Source: Marinobacter panjinensis (GTDB lineage: Bacteria; Pseudomonadota; Gammaproteobacteria; Pseudomonadales; Oleiphilaceae). Taken from it: 64,000 nucleotides of DNA. The DNA lies in assembly GCF_005298175.1 (NCBI RefSeq), contig NZ_SZYH01000001.1:1364001-1428000 (forward strand), written 5' to 3'. Shown one piece after another: positions 9,401 to 18,957 of the stretch. The notes under the pieces are model-generated. The model was not told the origin of the DNA and did no database searches. It worked only from the letters and a program-made list of their open reading frames with translations. Numbering within the stretch: position 1 is the first letter of the stretch; each line of letters starts with the position of its first letter. A program made the translations under genes and the position numbers.

Positions 9401-10161
9401 TCGAACAGCCGCCCGGAGTTGATATCGGCGTATATCTGGCCAGTAAAGTCGCCTCTGAAAAAGTGCCGGCCAACCAACCCGAAACTGGCCAGTTGCTCGG
9501 TAGTGCCGGGGCTCATGGCCCGGCCTGAGGCATGAAAGAGACCACGCTGGTAGACCAGGTCCAACTGGGGAATCTCCACATGACGCAACTGGCCGTTGTT
9601 GTCCCGGACACCGAGATCAAAGCGGGTAATTTTTACCGAGGGGTCAGAAAGCCAGGTTCCGGCAATGTCCAGCCAGAGCTCAATGTCGTTGGCCACCGGC
9701 CCGGGGATATCAACCCCTTCAACGATGACGTCACCGCGCCGGGTCTGGTTGATCGTCAACTCGAGGCCGTCCGCTTCAAAGTTGGCAAACACAATGCGAA
9801 AGCGTCTCAGCGATGCCAGAAAGTCCAGGCCGATGCGAACGCTCTGCAATGAGCCGGCTACGTCACTGCGCTCGCCATCCGACAGCACCAGGATTTCGCG
9901 GGCAATAATGGTCGGGTTGAGCCAGTTCCAGCTCGACGACAGGGATCCGATACGGATTTCCTGGCCAAGCTTCGACGATAGCACCTGCTCGATATTGGCG
10001 CGGTAATCGTCGATATTCTGGGTGAGCTGGCGGCCAAGGCCGGCGTAGAGTGCCAGCAGAATGATGACCGCCAGCAGCAGCCACCAGATCAGGCTGGCAA
10101 GGCGGGACAGTAATCGAACAATGATATGTCTGTTATTTTGATCAGCGACACTGGATGTCAT
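6421..10161 (-). CDS. yhdP: YhdP family AsmA-like envelope protein
   Basis: This 1246-residue protein belongs to the YhdP/TamB/YdbH group of AsmA-like proteins, thought to form periplasm-spanning bridges that carry phospholipids to the outer membrane. A single N-terminal membrane helix (about residues 17-44, LASLIWWLLLAVIILLALYA) anchors a very long beta-rich periplasmic region (DUF3971-type), ending in the AsmA_2-like C-terminal domain. Length fits E. coli YhdP (about 1266 residues). It lies between rng and the nitrilase gene, the usual position. The start has no strong ribosome-binding site. Confidence 0.94.
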   Translation of the reverse strand: MTSSVADQNNRHIIVRLLSRLASLIWWLLLAVIILLALYAGLGRQLTQNIDDYRANIEQVLSSKLGQEIRIGSLSSSWNWLNPTIIAREILVLSDGERSDVAGSLQSVRIGLDFLASLRRFRIVFANFEADGLELTINQTRRGDVIVEGVDIPGPVANDIELWLDIAGTWLSDPSVKITRFDLGVRDNNGQLRHVEIPQLDLVYQRGLFHASGRAMSPGTTEQLASFGLVGRHFFRGDFTGQIYADINSGRLFDGLIEDYAWRDIRVEGFDLGGQVWMTFRDGLMEQVSGNVATPYLQIGAGKESLAPLEDISVRFGWRRQHASNGPPENQSWFTTGEFHLKGLEWQWNGDAVPPFDVRFQLDDEEAGPRIIADELSLQPLRRLVTGLGLLPASATRALENYRPAGKLNQLLLKLPSEKNRQFELTALMNDVQMRAYGGAPEISGLNGNLVMTNEGGYAEARSDELTLGFPNLFRNSWSLRGLRAGVAWRFEGDIIRVYSDEIGMVYGDGTELTGAFDLRMDRHGEDSLGVKVGVRNGTAEMLADFVPVKAVAPGLYEWLTTAIEEVEVTSGEYFGHGLINRDAPPGSFVSSMVFHFQDATVRYDERWPEVTDASGTVYVQNGRTRVEVESGRTGGLDLEPGLVRVEPEGSHVRLSVDASAPVAGEAVAHWMASSPLGEMAGEAGTSIQLDGSYHLGLQLGLILGSDSPPDINATVRADAGTLTYSPADLEWTQINGELSFSTEDGFSDTPLQAHFMGAPVTVRLRRDEAGEALNIRQYGRLDITNVLAQTALPEGTSLGLSGDLGYLATLDVSPGNATAVKLYSDLTGLAVSWPDPLAKEADEEAPLSARIEPRGNAGINVYVDWPERLNLNLLWQAGNLDLTFHTLFLGDQQLTGVDVSARQINELWSVEAESEWLSGVLYWPEDDSPVVVDLERLKLARGDGEAEEEMPLLPEPDERVRAFRELAMENWPDIDLRIASLQLDDDDAGTWSLGLRPEATRLQVQDIAGTLNSLTLGGQLTWSIAGDRETTRFVGDITGESLADLGNLFGTEIPFRSESTVVNMDIDWPGRPNEFDVSGLSGSVSVRFDDGVILEGNNTAQLFRVFNLLNSDTLWRRLQLDFSDLYEAGVAFDAISGKATMINGLLTLDPELQVVGPSGAFKLTGTSNMIEETLDMSMVVVLPLTQNLPLAALLMGAGAPIGGALFVLDKVLGDPLSKLTSATYSVGGSWGEPEVRLRRVFDTGQ

Positions 10162-10204
10162 CAGGGATAACCGCCACGCCTAGTGAATGCCTGCCGTTTC
10201 GGCG

Positions 10205-11686
10205 TTACAGCAGCACCACATCATACTGCTCCTGACTGTAGAATGGCTCAACCTGAAAGCGAATGGTTTTACTGATGAAGGTCTCCAGGTCCGCAACGTT
10301 ATCGGATTCCTCGTCCAGCAACCGATCGACGACGCTCTGGGAGGCCATGACCAGATAACTTTCTGCGTCATAGGCACGGTTTACCCGCAGGATTTCCCGG
10401 AACACCTCGTAACAGACCGTTTCACTGGTCTTCAGGAACCCACGGCCATCGCAGATCGGGCAGGGTTCACAAAGGATCTGGCCAAGGCTCTCGGTGGTGC
10501 GCTTGCGGGTCATTTCCACCAGGCCCAGTTCCGAAACCCCGGTTATCTTGGTTTTTGCATGATCCCGCTCCAGCATCTTTTCCAGCATTCGATGCACCTG
10601 GCGCTGGTGCTCGGCATCATCCATATCAATGAAGTCGATAATGATAATGCCGCCAAGGTTACGCAGCCGCAGCTGACGGCTGATGGCGCGGGCCGCCTCC
10701 AGGTTGGTCTTGAAAATGGTTTCCTCAAGGTTGCGATGGCCTACAAATGCACCGGTATTGATATCAATGGTGGTCATTGCCTCGGTCTGGTCAATGATCA
10801 CGTACCCGCCCGACTTCAGCTGGACCTTGCGGCTGAGGGCTTTCTGGATTTCATCCTCAACAGAATACAGGTCGAAGATGGGCCGCTCACCGGGATAATA
10901 TTCGACTTTATCGGAAAACTCGGTCACGAACTCATTCACAAATTCCATGACCCGCTGGTGACTCTCACGGCTGTCGATACGAACTTTTTCGGTCTGGGGG
11001 CGAATCAGGTCACGGATGGTACGGATAAACAGCGGCAAATCCTGATAGACCGCAGTCGGCGCCTCACTGCGGGTTATGCGCTCTTCGATCGCCTGATTCA
11101 GGCGATGCAGGTAGGTCATGTCGCCAAGCAGATCTTCCGCTGAGGCGGCCTCAGCGGCCGTGCGAATGATGTAGCCCCCGCTGGCGTCAGAGTCTGCGGC
11201 TGCCCCCTCTTCTACCAGGGTTTTCAGCCGGGCACGCTCATTCTCATCTTCGATTCGCTGGGAAATGCCCACATGACTGACACCGGGCATAAACACCAGG
11301 TAACGGGACGGTATAGACAACTGGGTTGTCAGCCGCGCGCCCTTGGTGCCGATGGGGTCCTTGGTGACCTGCACCACCAGTGATTGACCTTCCCGCAGCA
11401 GGGTACGGATATCCGGAACGGTTTTCGGGGTATCGGCGGGTTCATTGGGCGGTTGCTGAACGGGCACCACATCGGACGCGTGAATAAAAGCGGCACGCTC
11501 AAGACCAATATCCACAAAAGCCGCCTCCATGCCGGGCAGCACGCGAACCACCTTACCCTTGTAGATATTGCCGACAATGCCCTTGCGGCTGGTACGCTCA
11601 ATGTAGGCTTCCTGGAGCATGCCGTTCTCCACGAGAGCCACCCGGGTTTCCACCGGGGTAACATTGATCAGTATTTCTTCACTCAT
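10205..11686 (-). CDS. rng: Ribonuclease G
   Basis: RNase G is an endoribonuclease of the RNase E/G family that matures the 16S rRNA 5' end and starts decay of some mRNAs. The 493-residue protein has the S1 domain (NIYKGKVVRVLPGMEAAFVDIGLERAAFIH), the catalytic DNase-I-like region with aspartates in TTIDINTGAFVG and IIDFIDMD, and the zinc-link CEPCPICDGRG that joins subunits. The frame extends 19 codons upstream, but the ATG at 11686 gives MSEEILINV, the family N-terminus and normal length. It overlaps the maf stop by 8 bp. Confidence 0.95.
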   Translation of the reverse strand: MSEEILINVTPVETRVALVENGMLQEAYIERTSRKGIVGNIYKGKVVRVLPGMEAAFVDIGLERAAFIHASDVVPVQQPPNEPADTPKTVPDIRTLLREGQSLVVQVTKDPIGTKGARLTTQLSIPSRYLVFMPGVSHVGISQRIEDENERARLKTLVEEGAAADSDASGGYIIRTAAEAASAEDLLGDMTYLHRLNQAIEERITRSEAPTAVYQDLPLFIRTIRDLIRPQTEKVRIDSRESHQRVMEFVNEFVTEFSDKVEYYPGERPIFDLYSVEDEIQKALSRKVQLKSGGYVIIDQTEAMTTIDINTGAFVGHRNLEETIFKTNLEAARAISRQLRLRNLGGIIIIDFIDMDDAEHQRQVHRMLEKMLERDHAKTKITGVSELGLVEMTRKRTTESLGQILCEPCPICDGRGFLKTSETVCYEVFREILRVNRAYDAESYLVMASQSVVDRLLDEESDNVADLETFISKTIRFQVEPFYSQEQYDVVLL

Positions 11687-12284
11687 TGCGGCTCTCCTGC
11701 CTGCTGTTCCAGGTTTCCCAGACCGGGCATCCGGCGCCGGCAAGTAATTCTGCGGTTTCCTTCAGGGGCAGACCAACCACGGCGCTGTAGCTACCCCGAA
11801 GTTCTTCTACAAAAATACCACCCCGCCCCTGAATACCATAGCCACCGGCCTTGTCCATGGGCTCCCCGGTCGCCACATAGGCTTCTATCTCCTCGCCCGA
11901 TAGTGGACGAAAGCGGACATCCGTAACAGAAACCCGGGACTCGCAGGCGTTGGCGCTGGCAACAGCCACCGCCGTCATTACCTGATGGGTCGTGCCTGAC
12001 AGTTGCTTCAGCATGCCCACCGCATCGTGACTGTCCTGGGGCTTACCAAGGATCTGGCCCCCAAGAACGACCGATGTGTCCGAGCCGATCACAGTGGCAC
12101 CTGGCTCTGTTGCCTGAACGGCCAGTGCCTTACCCCGAGCCAGCCGCTCCACATAATCCACTGCGGACTCATCTGTGCCCGGAGTTTCATCAATATCCGC
12201 CGGGCGAACATGAAACGACAATCCGATCTGCTTTAGCAGTTCGGCTCGGCGCGGTGAGGCTGAGGCCAGAATAATCGATGCCAT
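11679..12284 (-). CDS. maf: Maf family nucleoside triphosphate pyrophosphatase
   Basis: A 201-residue Maf/HAM1-fold pyrophosphatase, likely the YhdE type acting on dTTP and UTP and some modified nucleotides. The signature ASASPRRAELLKQIG is at the N-terminus, with SDTSVVLGGQILGKP and the ATGEPMDKAGGYGIQG loop following. The ATG at 12284 has a GAGGGGG ribosome-binding site and gives MASIILAS, so I prefer it to the upstream in-frame start at 12335, which would overlap mreD. It sits between mreD and rng in the mreBCD-maf-rng arrangement common in this class. Confidence 0.93.
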   Translation of the reverse strand: MASIILASASPRRAELLKQIGLSFHVRPADIDETPGTDESAVDYVERLARGKALAVQATEPGATVIGSDTSVVLGGQILGKPQDSHDAVGMLKQLSGTTHQVMTAVAVASANACESRVSVTDVRFRPLSGEEIEAYVATGEPMDKAGGYGIQGRGGIFVEELRGSYSAVVGLPLKETAELLAGAGCPVWETWNSRQESRNE

Positions 12285-12295
12285 ACGAGCCCCCT

Positions 12296-12772
12296 CTATC
12301 CGAGTTTCCGGTTGAGATTGTCCAGCAGAACGCAAACAAAGGGCCAGGCTATGGCACTCGTCAGTGCCGGCCAGAGATAACTGAAGCCCGAATCATCCGC
12401 GCCCAGGGTCTGCTTGATAAAATGCACCAGCATCTGGTTGATACCCAGCAACAGAAAGACCATCAGGCACTGTTGGGGCATCGGATACATGCGCAGCCGC
12501 TGGTGAATGGTCAGTACCAGGAATGCAATAACCCCCATGGCCAGGGCGTTGACACCCAGCGGCGTGGCCTCCAGGACATCCAGCAACAGCCCCAGACACC
12601 AGGCCAGCAGAATGCCAAACTGGGCGGGCGCCCGGAAAGTCCAGTAGAACACCATCAATCCGAGCCATTCCGGCCGAAACTCGAACCAACCCACCGGGAA
12701 CAGGGAGCTGCTGAGCACCAAGGCCAGCACAATGCTGAAAGCGAAAACGGGATAACTGATTACCGACAGCAT
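12296..12772 (-). CDS. mreD: Rod shape-determining protein MreD
   Basis: A 158-residue polytopic inner-membrane protein of the elongasome, which couples MreB to the lateral-wall synthesis machinery. Five or so hydrophobic segments are evident, including the N-terminal VISYPVFAFSIVLALVLSS and the conserved FRPEWLGLMVFYW segment. The start overlaps the mreC stop by one base, which suggests translational coupling. Confidence 0.93.
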   Translation of the reverse strand: MLSVISYPVFAFSIVLALVLSSSLFPVGWFEFRPEWLGLMVFYWTFRAPAQFGILLAWCLGLLLDVLEATPLGVNALAMGVIAFLVLTIHQRLRMYPMPQQCLMVFLLLGINQMLVHFIKQTLGADDSGFSYLWPALTSAIAWPFVCVLLDNLNRKLG

Positions 12773-13668
12773 CAGCGCACCTCGCCCTGTTCTGCCGTGT
12801 CCACGCCAGTGCCAGCGGCTGTGTCCCCGGCTTCGTCAGTGGCCTCCTGTTCAGGAGAGAACACAACCAGCAGTAACCGGCTCTTGTTCAGCTCTGCCAG
12901 CGGCGTTGCCTCAATTTTCACAAAAGGTTCGCCGGGCTCTTTAACGATCCTGTCCACTTCAGCAACCGGGTATCCTTTGGGAAAACGCCCACCGAGGCCA
13001 GAGCTGACCAGCAGATCCCCTTCCCGGATATCCGCGGTATCCGGTACATGCACTAATTCCAGAGTATTGATATCACCATTGCCCAGAAGGATCGCCCGCA
13101 GGCCATTGCGAACCACTTCCACCGGCACGGCATGGCTGCTATCCGAAACCAGCAATACCCTTGAGGTAAAGCTGCTGGTCTGCTGAACCTGCCCCATCAG
13201 GCCATTGGCATCCAGGATCGCCTGGCCTACTTCAACGCCGTCACGGCGGCCCTTGTTGATAACAATTTCATGGGAGAAAGGGTCGGGAGAAACGGCTACC
13301 ACTTCGCCGACAATTACCCGGTCGTCCAGTACCTCCGACGAATTCATCAACTGCCGCAGTTCGTTGTTCTCGGAAGCCAGCGCCGCGTATTTCAGAGCCC
13401 GTCGCTCCAGAATCAGGAGACGTGCCCGAAGCTCCTCATTTTCGGCCTGCAGGTCTTCCTTGGAGGTAAACAGGCTGGCGACCCAGCCGCTCAGCTCAGA
13501 GGGCGCATTGCCCAACCAGTGAATCGGCGCCATGCCTGTGCCAATGGCGCTGCGAACGGGGGTAAGCTGGTCAAAGCGGGCGTCAGCCACAATCAATACC
13601 GCCGACAGTACAATGACCAGCAACAGTCTGAAGCCGGGAACAGGACCCTGTACGAAGATGGTTTTAAT
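12772..13668 (-). CDS. mreC: Rod shape-determining protein MreC (ATT start proposed)
   Basis: MreC is a bitopic membrane protein that links MreB to penicillin-binding proteins in the periplasm. It has an N-terminal helix (LLLVIVLSAVLIVADA), a coiled coil (about residues 65-100 rich in LQAENEELRARL) and the beta-barrel domain with VLLVSDSSHAVPVEV and LVSSGLGGRFPKGYPVA. The first usual start codon is a TTG at 13623, which would remove the conserved N-terminus. The codons before it read IKTIFVQGPVPGFRLLL, matching E. coli MKPIFSRGPS. The only candidate at that position is ATT at 13668, 7 bases after GGAGG. No ATG, GTG or TTG lies between the upstream stop and 13668. Confidence 0.85.
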   Translation of the reverse strand: MKTIFVQGPVPGFRLLLVIVLSAVLIVADARFDQLTPVRSAIGTGMAPIHWLGNAPSELSGWVASLFTSKEDLQAENEELRARLLILERRALKYAALASENNELRQLMNSSEVLDDRVIVGEVVAVSPDPFSHEIVINKGRRDGVEVGQAILDANGLMGQVQQTSSFTSRVLLVSDSSHAVPVEVVRNGLRAILLGNGDINTLELVHVPDTADIREGDLLVSSGLGGRFPKGYPVAEVDRIVKEPGEPFVKIEATPLAELNKSRLLLVVFSPEQEATDEAGDTAAGTGVDTAEQGEVR

Positions 13669-13779
13669 GGCGAACCCTCCCGCAGTCCCTGCAGGTGTCC
13701 ATACGACAACCGCCGCCGTGAGTTTTCACGAGCGGCGGCCGGGTTGTGGCATTGTCGGGGCGTAAAGCCGGGGTCAAGG

Positions 13780-14874
<1,095 letters not shown>

Positions 14875-15011
14875 TTAGCAGCGAGCACCCCTGCAGGCAA
14901 GGCACCATCGGGGCTCCCGCGGGGTCTTTCACGCTTTCGCCCTTTGTTTTGGCCCCTCCCGCGATTGTTCGAATCTGTTACCATAGCGCTTTTATTTGTC
15001 AGGTTCTGGTG

Positions 15012-15123
15012 GAGGGCCGTTCGGGGGCAGCTTTCCAAAGCCCGCTCAAGCACGCCCCTGGGGCGCCCGGGCTCCGCCATCCCTGGCTCCGCACAGTTTT
15101 AAAAGTACCTGACGAACGCCCCC
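15012..15123. repeat. Family A structured repeat, copy A1 (degenerate arms)
   Basis: The conserved inner part, with GGCTCCGCCATCCCTGGCTC followed by CGCACAG (15070-15096), matches the other family A copies. The outer arms (15012-15040 and 15097-15123) still align as an inverted repeat but are only roughly two-thirds complementary, with several mismatches and gaps. The element lies between mreB and gatC, ending about 65 bp before the gatC ribosome-binding site, so it may fall in the gatCAB leader. The rest of the 373-bp gap shows no gene. Confidence 0.7.
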
Positions 15124-15196
15124 GGGCAGGTGAGCAACCCTCATTGAAGAACCGTATTATTAAAGACATTTCACATAGTTAAAGCTGGGAGGCAAT

Positions 15197-15484
15197 GTGA
15201 CCATTTCCCGTGAAGATATTGAAAAAGTCGCTGTGCTCGCACGCATCCGGGTGGATGACGGGCAGGTTTCAGCGCTGGAGAAGGATCTGGGCAATATCCT
15301 GGACCTGGTGGATCAGTTAAGTGTCGCCGATACCGATTCGGTGGAGCCCATGGCGCATCCGTTGAATGCCGTTCAGCGCCTGCGCCCGGATGAGGTAACG
15401 GAGACCAATCAACGGGAAGCTTTCCAGGCTATTGCACCGGCTACCGAAAATGGCCTTTATCTCGTGCCGCGTGTCATCGAGTAA
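15197..15484 (+). CDS. gatC: Asp/Glu-tRNA amidotransferase subunit C
   Basis: GatC is the small scaffold subunit of GatCAB, which converts Glu-tRNA(Gln) and/or Asp-tRNA(Asn) to the amidated forms. The 95-residue protein has the family pattern ISREDIEKVAVLARI, then LVDQLSVADTDSVEPMAHP and LRPDEV. Translation starts with GTG at 15197 behind a GGGAGG site; an overlapping ATG two bases earlier runs directly into a stop. It heads the gatCAB operon. Confidence 0.95.
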   Translation: MTISREDIEKVAVLARIRVDDGQVSALEKDLGNILDLVDQLSVADTDSVEPMAHPLNAVQRLRPDEVTETNQREAFQAIAPATENGLYLVPRVIE

Positions 15485-15531
15485 ATAAAAGGTATTGAGT
15501 GATCTGACGACCAGCGATTTCAGGATTCATC

Positions 15532-16989
15532 ATGCATAACAAATCCGTAGCAGAACTTTCCCGTGAACTGGAAAGCGGCAAGATTTCCAGTGTGGAGCTG
15601 ACCCGGGAATACCTGGGGCGCCTTAAGAAAGAAGACGAACAGCTCAACAGCTTTATCTCCATCACCGAAGACCAGGCTCTGGCGGATGCCCATGCGGCGG
15701 ACGAGCAACGGGCGGCGGGCAAGGGCACACGGTGGACCGGGGTGCCGTTTGCCCACAAGGACATTTTCTGCACCAATGGGGTAGCCACCACCTGCGGGTC
15801 GAAGATGCTCGCGAACTTTGTGCCCCCCTACGATGCCACGGTCACGGAGAACTTCCGCAAGGCAGGGGCTGTATGCCTGGGCAAAACCAATATGGACGAG
15901 TTCGCCATGGGCTCATCTACCGAGTCCAGTCATTTTGGCGCAACCACAAACCCCTGGGGCCTGAGCAAGGGCGAGAAGCGTGTTCCGGGCGGTTCGTCCG
16001 GCGGTTCGGCGGCGGCGGTTGCTGCGCGGCTGGTGCCGGCGGCGACGGCCACGGATACTGGTGGCTCGATTCGCCAGCCGGCGGCCCTGTGTGGCGTGAC
16101 CGGCCTGAAGCCAACCTATGGCCGGGTATCCCGTTACGGGATGATTGCGTTTGCTTCCAGCCTTGACCAGGGTGGCGCCATGGCACGCTCTGCTGAAGAC
16201 GCGGCCCTGATGCTGAATGTCATGGCCGGGTTCGATCCAAAAGATTCCACCTCCATAGACCGGGAAGTACCTGACTATACGGCAACGCTGGATGAGCCCC
16301 TGAAAGGGCTGCGCATCGGCCTGCCGAAGGAATACTTTGCCGATAACCTCAGCGCAGCTATGGAAGAGCAGGTTCGTGGCGCCATCCGCGAATATGAAAA
16401 GCTGGGCGCCACGGTGAAGGAGATATCCCTGCCCCATGCCAACCTTGCGATTGCTGCCTACTACGTCATTGCTCCGGCAGAGGCCTCTGCCAACCTGTCA
16501 CGCTTTGACGGCGCCCGTTATGGCTACCGCTGCGAAGACCCGAAAGACCTGATGGATATGTACACCCGCACCCGGGCCGAAGGTTTTGGTGCCGAGGTGA
16601 AGCGCCGGATTCTGGTGGGCACCTATGCGCTGTCTGCCGGATATTTCGACGCCTATTACCTGAAAGCCCAGAAGGTGCGCCGGCTGATCCAGCAGGATTT
16701 CATTGAGGCCTTCAGGGAAGTCGATGTGCTGATGAGCCCTACCACACCCTCCCCGGCCTTCGTTCAGGGCGAGAAGTCAAACGACCCGGTCACCATGTAC
16801 CTGGAGGACGTGTTTACCGTTGCCATCAACCTTGCCGGCATTCCGGCCATGTCGGTGCCGGCAGGCTTTGTCGATGGTTTGCCGGTTGGCCTGCAGATTA
16901 TCGGAGACTACTTCTCCGAGGCGCGCCTGCTGAACGCTGCCCATCAATTCCAGCAGGTGACCGACTGGCACCAGCGCGCACCGCAATAA
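15532..16989 (+). CDS. gatA: Asp/Glu-tRNA amidotransferase subunit A
   Basis: GatA is the amidase subunit that releases ammonia from glutamine for GatB. The 485-residue amidase-signature protein shows the Ser-cisSer-Lys triad: Lys in PFAHKDIFC, the glycine/serine-rich [16 protein letters not shown], and the nucleophile in [16 protein letters not shown]. It follows gatC by 47 bp and precedes gatB by 32 bp. Confidence 0.97.
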   Translation: MHNKSVAELSRELESGKISSVELTREYLGRLKKEDEQLNSFISITEDQALADAHAADEQRAAGKGTRWTGVPFAHKDIFCTNGVATTCGSKMLANFVPPYDATVTENFRKAGAVCLGKTNMDEFAMGSSTESSHFGATTNPWGLSKGEKRVPGGSSGGSAAAVAARLVPAATATDTGGSIRQPAALCGVTGLKPTYGRVSRYGMIAFASSLDQGGAMARSAEDAALMLNVMAGFDPKDSTSIDREVPDYTATLDEPLKGLRIGLPKEYFADNLSAAMEEQVRGAIREYEKLGATVKEISLPHANLAIAAYYVIAPAEASANLSRFDGARYGYRCEDPKDLMDMYTRTRAEGFGAEVKRRILVGTYALSAGYFDAYYLKAQKVRRLIQQDFIEAFREVDVLMSPTTPSPAFVQGEKSNDPVTMYLEDVFTVAINLAGIPAMSVPAGFVDGLPVGLQIIGDYFSEARLLNAAHQFQQVTDWHQRAPQ

Positions 16990-17021
16990 GCCCGAAACAG
17001 GCCAGAAACAGGAGAGCGACT

Positions 17022-18473
17022 ATGCAATGGGACATTGTGATCGGGCTGGAAATTCACGTTCAGCTTGCCACCCGAACCAAGATTTTTTCCGGCTCCAGCA
17101 CCGCCTATGGCGCCGAGCCCAACACCCAGGCCAACGCCGTTGACCTGGCGATGCCGGGCACCCTGCCGGTTCCGAATGAGCAGGCGTTCCGCTACGCGGT
17201 GATGTTCGGCCTGGCGGTCAATGCAGAGATCGAACGCCGGTCAGTGTTCGAGCGCAAGAACTACTTCTATCCGGACCTGCCCAAGGGCTACCAGACCACC
17301 CAACTGGAGCGGCCAATTGTGGGTCCCGGCTATGTGGATCTCGACCTGGCCAACGGTGAGACAAAGCGAGTGCGCATTCACCACGCCCATCTGGAAGAAG
17401 ACGCTGGCAAGTCCCTGCATGAAGACTTTCACGGTATGACCGGCATCGACCTGAACCGGGCGGGTACCCCGCTGATCGAAGTGGTCACCGAACCGGACAT
17501 GACCAATGCCGAGGAAGCGGTGGCCTTTGCCAAAAAGCTACACGGCATTGTTACGTCACTGGGCATCTGTGACGGCGACATGTCCCAGGGCTCCATGCGC
17601 TTCGATGTGAACATCTCACTCAAGCCGAAAGGCTCCGAAACCCTGGGCACCCGCACTGAAACCAAGAACCTGAACTCCTTCCGATTCATGGAGCAGGCCA
17701 TCGCCCACGAGGTGGAGCGGCAGATGGATATCCTCGAAGACGGTGGCACCATTGTGCAGGAAACCCGCCTGTACAACGGCGATAGGGACGAATCCCGCTC
17801 CATGCGCACCAAAGAGGAAGCCAACGACTACCGTTACTTCCCCTGCCCGGACCTGCTGCCGGTGGAAATCGACGATGCCTTTATCGACGAAGCACGCAAC
17901 AGCCTCCCGGAATTGCCGGACGCTCGCAAAGCGCGCTTTATGGAGCAGTATGGCCTGAACGATTACGACGCAGGACTGCTGGCGGGCGACTCAAAACTGG
18001 CCGCCTTCTTCGAAACCGCCGCCGAGCGTGGGAAAGATGCCAAGCTGACATCCAACTGGGTACAGGGTGAATTTTCCGCACGACTGAATGCAGAAGAAAA
18101 GTCCGTTGCCGACTCGCCGATCTCAGGCGCCCAGCTGGGTGACCTGGTGGTGCGCATTGCCGATAACACGATTTCCTCGGCCGGCGCCAAGAAGGTGTTC
18201 GAAGCCCTGTGGTCCGGCGAGAACGGCAATGTGGACGCGATTATTGACGCCAAAGGCCTGAAGCAGGTGTCTGACACCGGCGAACTGGAGAAGATGGTGG
18301 ACGAGGTACTCGCCTCCATGCCGGATCAGGTGGCCCAGTATCAGCAGGAGTCCGACCCCAAGAAGCAGAAGAAGATGCTCGGCGGCTTTATGGGGCCGTT
18401 GATGAAGGCCTCCAAGGGACAGGGAAATCCGAAGCTGTTTAATGAGATTCTTGTTAAGAAGCTTGGGGGGTGA
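17022..18473 (+). CDS. gatB: Asp/Glu-tRNA amidotransferase subunit B
   Basis: GatB is the kinase/transamidase subunit that activates the misacylated tRNA and transfers ammonia delivered from GatA. The 483-residue protein begins with [20 protein letters not shown], contains the catalytic-cradle segment [10 protein letters not shown] and the [13 protein letters not shown] region ([13 protein letters not shown]), and ends in the helical YqeY-like tRNA-binding tail ([19 protein letters not shown]). It is the last gene of gatCAB and faces rimO across a repeat-rich gap. Confidence 0.97.
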   Translation: MQWDIVIGLEIHVQLATRTKIFSGSSTAYGAEPNTQANAVDLAMPGTLPVPNEQAFRYAVMFGLAVNAEIERRSVFERKNYFYPDLPKGYQTTQLERPIVGPGYVDLDLANGETKRVRIHHAHLEEDAGKSLHEDFHGMTGIDLNRAGTPLIEVVTEPDMTNAEEAVAFAKKLHGIVTSLGICDGDMSQGSMRFDVNISLKPKGSETLGTRTETKNLNSFRFMEQAIAHEVERQMDILEDGGTIVQETRLYNGDRDESRSMRTKEEANDYRYFPCPDLLPVEIDDAFIDEARNSLPELPDARKARFMEQYGLNDYDAGLLAGDSKLAAFFETAAERGKDAKLTSNWVQGEFSARLNAEEKSVADSPISGAQLGDLVVRIADNTISSAGAKKVFEALWSGENGNVDAIIDAKGLKQVSDTGELEKMVDEVLASMPDQVAQYQQESDPKKQKKMLGGFMGPLMKASKGQGNPKLFNEILVKKLGG

Positions 18474-18545
18474 CTTTTCGGCTCTCCTGCTAACTGTGGG
18501 TCGTGCTTTCGAGTGCGACCCGAGCCTGGACTCTCCAGAGTTTAC

Positions 18546-18660
18546 GGCGCGTGACAGGGAAGGGCTTCCAAAACACGCTCCTTCGGCACATCCATGTGAC
18601 GCTTGAGCTCCGCCATCCCTGGCTCCGCACAGTTTTGGAAGCCCTCCCCTGCCACGCGCC
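18546..18660. repeat. Family A structured repeat, copy A2
   Basis: The 28-nt arms 18546-18573 and 18633-18660 are complementary apart from two G-T-type mismatches. They enclose two inner hairpins, GCACATCCATGTG and GCCATCCCTGGC, joined by CGCTTGAGCTC. The arm sequence is unrelated to that of the other copies. The element lies just after gatB in the gatB-rimO convergent gap (18474-18957), which also holds a REP pair and copy A3 and no gene. Confidence 0.88.
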
Positions 18661-18683
18661 TGTCTGGCTCGGGAGTCGTACCC

Positions 18684-18770
18684 GTAGGTCGGATTAGGCG
18701 AAGCCGTAATCCGACAAATGGGATCGGCCATGAATGCGGTGTCGGATTACGCTTCGCTAATCCGACCTAC
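18684..18770. repeat. REP pair (family C), GTAG ends outward
   Basis: Two inverted GTAG-tagged palindromes lie at 18684-18716 and 18740-18770, 23 bp apart. The second has a shorter apex (GCTTCGC instead of GGCGAAGCC). The pair sits between family A copies A2 and A3. Confidence 0.9.
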
Positions 18771-18805
18771 GGTTTGACGTTTTTCGCTGTATCCCGGAGA
18801 TATAT

Positions 18806-18915
18806 GGCGTTGGCGGATGCCCCCTCCCAAAAATGTGCGGAGCCATGGATGGCGGAGCCCAAGCGCCCATGGATGGGCTTGTAGCGTTTTTTGGGAGGGG
18901 GCATCCGCCAACGCC
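18806..18915. repeat. Family A structured repeat, copy A3 (inverted)
   Basis: The arms 18806-18833 and 18888-18915 are perfectly complementary over 28 nt. The enclosed part is the reverse orientation of copies A2, A4 and A5. On the minus strand it contains GCCCATCCATGGGC and GCCATCCATGGC hairpins joined by GCTTGGGCTCC. It ends 42 bp from the rimO stop and could act as a terminator-like hairpin for either strand. Confidence 0.9.
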
Positions 18916-18957
18916 CTCCCCCGCAATACCCAGGCTAGGGCCTAAACCTCAGGCCAA

